Position numbers and translations under genes: made by a program | NCBI GenBank assembly: GCA_003560215.1 | Contig: PWIY01000202.1 | Location: forward strand, 1-18,358 | Source of the DNA: Bacteroidales bacterium | Lineage (GTDB): Bacteria > Bacteroidota > Bacteroidia > Bacteroidales > UBA7960 | DNA: 18,358 bases | Direction of reading: 5' to 3' | Shown: positions 17,599 through 18,358 of the stretch, in pieces | Position numbering within the stretch: the stretch's first letter is position 1 | How the letters are laid out: every line of letters begins with the position of its first letter | Notes under the pieces: model-generated | Database searches by the model: none | What the model was told of the DNA's origin: nothing | The model's input: only the letters and a program-made list of their open reading frames with translations

Positions 17599-17663
17599 AA
17601 GTCACAAGCATTAAGTTCTACAATAAGAATAAAAAACCAGCACACCGGCAGGCAAAAAATTAC

Positions 17664-17671
17664 TATTTTTG
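17664..17671 (+). promoter_or_regulatory. Candidate -7 box for the aminotransferase gene
   Basis: TATTTTTG at 17664-17671 matches TAnnTTTG on the plus strand and would give a leader of about 110 nt before ATG 17790. No TTG-like -33 element lies at the proper distance upstream, and the stretch is A/T-rich, so chance is a real alternative. Confidence 0.35.
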
Positions 17672-17688
17672 TTTTGTTTTTATGACTG

Positions 17689-17696
17689 CAAAATTA
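17689..17696 (-). promoter_or_regulatory. Candidate -7 box for pgk
   Basis: On the minus strand 17696-17689 reads TAATTTTG, an exact TAnnTTTG match. The start would be near 17682, giving a leader of about 84 nt before the pgk ATG. A clear -33 TTTG is missing at the expected distance, so support rests on the -7 box and its position. Confidence 0.45.
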
Positions 17697-17705
17697 CACA
17701 TTTTT

Positions 17706-17741
17706 ATTCGTTAAAATGATTCGTTAAATCATGCGTTATTA
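17706..17741. repeat. Short tandem repeats with an interrupted dyad in the pgk/aminotransferase intergenic region
   Basis: ATTCGTTAAA occurs at 17706-17715 and 17719-17728, and a weaker copy (ATGCGTTATT) begins at 17731, so the period is 13 then 12 nt. The middle copy also lies within a dyad, ATGATT (17716-17721), CGTTA, AATCAT (17727-17732). This may be an operator placed just upstream of the candidate pgk -7 box; no regulator is identified. Confidence 0.4.
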
Positions 17742-17789
17742 TCAGGATCATATATCATCGACATAAAACGGACCAATTTACAGCATTCA

Positions 17790-18358
17790 ATGAATCCTTA
17801 TCCAGACGTTATCTCCAGCAAGCTCCCCAATACCGGGACTTCCATTTTTGCCGTAATGTCTCAGCTGGCACAGGAACATGATGCCATCAATCTTTCTCAG
17901 GGGTTTCCTGATTTTGAGGTATCGCCGGATCTGGTTGATCTGGTGGTGAAACACATGCGGGAGGGCCGGAATCAGTATGCCCCGATGCCCGGTCTGCCTG
18001 TCCTGCGCGAGGCAATTGCGGAAAAAACACACAGGCTCTATGGGGCAACGTATCACCCCGATTCAGAAATTACGGTTACTCCCGGAGCAACCCAGGCCAT
18101 TTTCGCTGCCATCACCGCATTCGTACGCGAGGAAGATGAAGTGATCATCTTTGAACCCGCCTACGACAGCTATGTCCCGGCAGTTAAGATTAATGGCGGG
18201 ATGCCCATCACATGCAAGCTGAAGGCACCTTCTTTTTCCATTGACTGGGAGGAAGTCAGGCGGCACATCACCAGCCGTACCAGGATGATCATCATCAATA
18301 CGCCGCACAATCCGACCGGCAGTGTGCTTGGAGCCGATGACATGGCCGAACTTGAAAA
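17790..18358 (+). CDS. Class I/II PLP-dependent aminotransferase, 3'-truncated by window end
   Basis: ATG at 17790 opens a frame that runs off the right edge (189 complete codons). It is the N-terminal half of a fold-type I aminotransferase of about 380 aa. Visible signatures are INLSQGFPDFE near the N terminus, NQYAPMPGLPVLREAIA, TPGATQAIFAAI (cofactor phosphate region), FEPAYDSYVP, and NTPHNPTG with N174 as the cofactor-contacting Asn. This set fits the methionine aminotransferase / kynurenine-oxoglutarate transaminase group (YbdL-like). The Schiff-base lysine lies beyond the window. It is a cytoplasmic enzyme, transferring the amino group of methionine or aromatic amino acids to an alpha-keto acid. 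Exact substrate cannot be fixed from this half. It is divergent from pgk and shares a 191-nt intergenic region with it. Confidence 0.93.
   Translation, partial: MNPYPDVISSKLPNTGTSIFAVMSQLAQEHDAINLSQGFPDFEVSPDLVDLVVKHMREGRNQYAPMPGLPVLREAIAEKTHRLYGATYHPDSEITVTPGATQAIFAAITAFVREEDEVIIFEPAYDSYVPAVKINGGMPITCKLKAPSFSIDWEEVRRHITSRTRMIIINTPHNPTGSVLGADDMAELE

Noticed and set aside
17787..18308. Two minus-strand frames at the right end
   Set aside because: They are shadows of the plus-strand aminotransferase, whose motifs (TPGATQ, NPTG) are clear.
1..18358. CRISPR array, tRNA/rRNA, insertion sequence or phage genes
   Set aside because: No regularly spaced repeats, tRNA-like cloverleaf, transposase motifs or integrase signatures were seen on either strand.

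Overview
The window comes from a Bacteroidota chromosome. The evidence is a SusC/SusD outer-membrane uptake pair, a second SusD-like lipoprotein, two proteases ending in type IX secretion (T9SS) sorting domains, promoters with the Bacteroidota -7 box TAnnTTTG, and a phosphoglycerate kinase of Bacteroidota type. The secreted proteins are rich in Asp and Glu. The order is probably Bacteroidales-like, but the sequence does not fix a genus.

Layout. Positions 1-278 (+) hold the C-terminal end of an unrecognised gene. It converges, with only 11 nt between stop codons, on a minus-strand gene (290-2731) for a periplasmic or surface protein with an MG2 (macroglobulin-like) domain and a soluble copy of a TonB-receptor plug. 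A divergent intergenic region with a good promoter leads to a susC-like gene (3025-6174) and a susD-like gene (6198-7715). These form an operon that ends at a strong bidirectional hairpin terminator (7764-7799). From the other side comes an orphan SusD-like lipoprotein of the SusD-like_2 subfamily (7825-9195, -) with no SusC beside it. Two large plus-strand genes follow: a 1228-aa serine protease closely resembling Achromobacter lysyl endopeptidase (9361-13047) and a 1069-aa reprolysin-like zinc metalloprotease (13181-16390). Both have tails of FN3, InlB-B-like and T9SS sorting modules. The right end is housekeeping: pgk (16408-17598, -), divergent from a class I/II aminotransferase (17790 to beyond the window edge, +).

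How the genes may work together (inference). Two exported endoproteases beside a SusC/SusD transporter and an extra SusD suggest a locus for capturing and degrading extracellular protein, similar in logic to the RagAB peptide importer rather than to a glycan locus. No glycoside hydrolase, sulfatase or polysaccharide lyase is present. No sigma/anti-sigma pair, hybrid two-component regulator or T9SS machinery gene is in the window, so regulation and export depend on genes elsewhere. The most informative details are at protein level: a lysyl-endopeptidase active site with all six structural cysteines but one altered S1-region residue, a metalloprotease whose only cysteine sits at the propeptide/catalytic junction, and an FN3 domain split by the same inserted module in both proteases.
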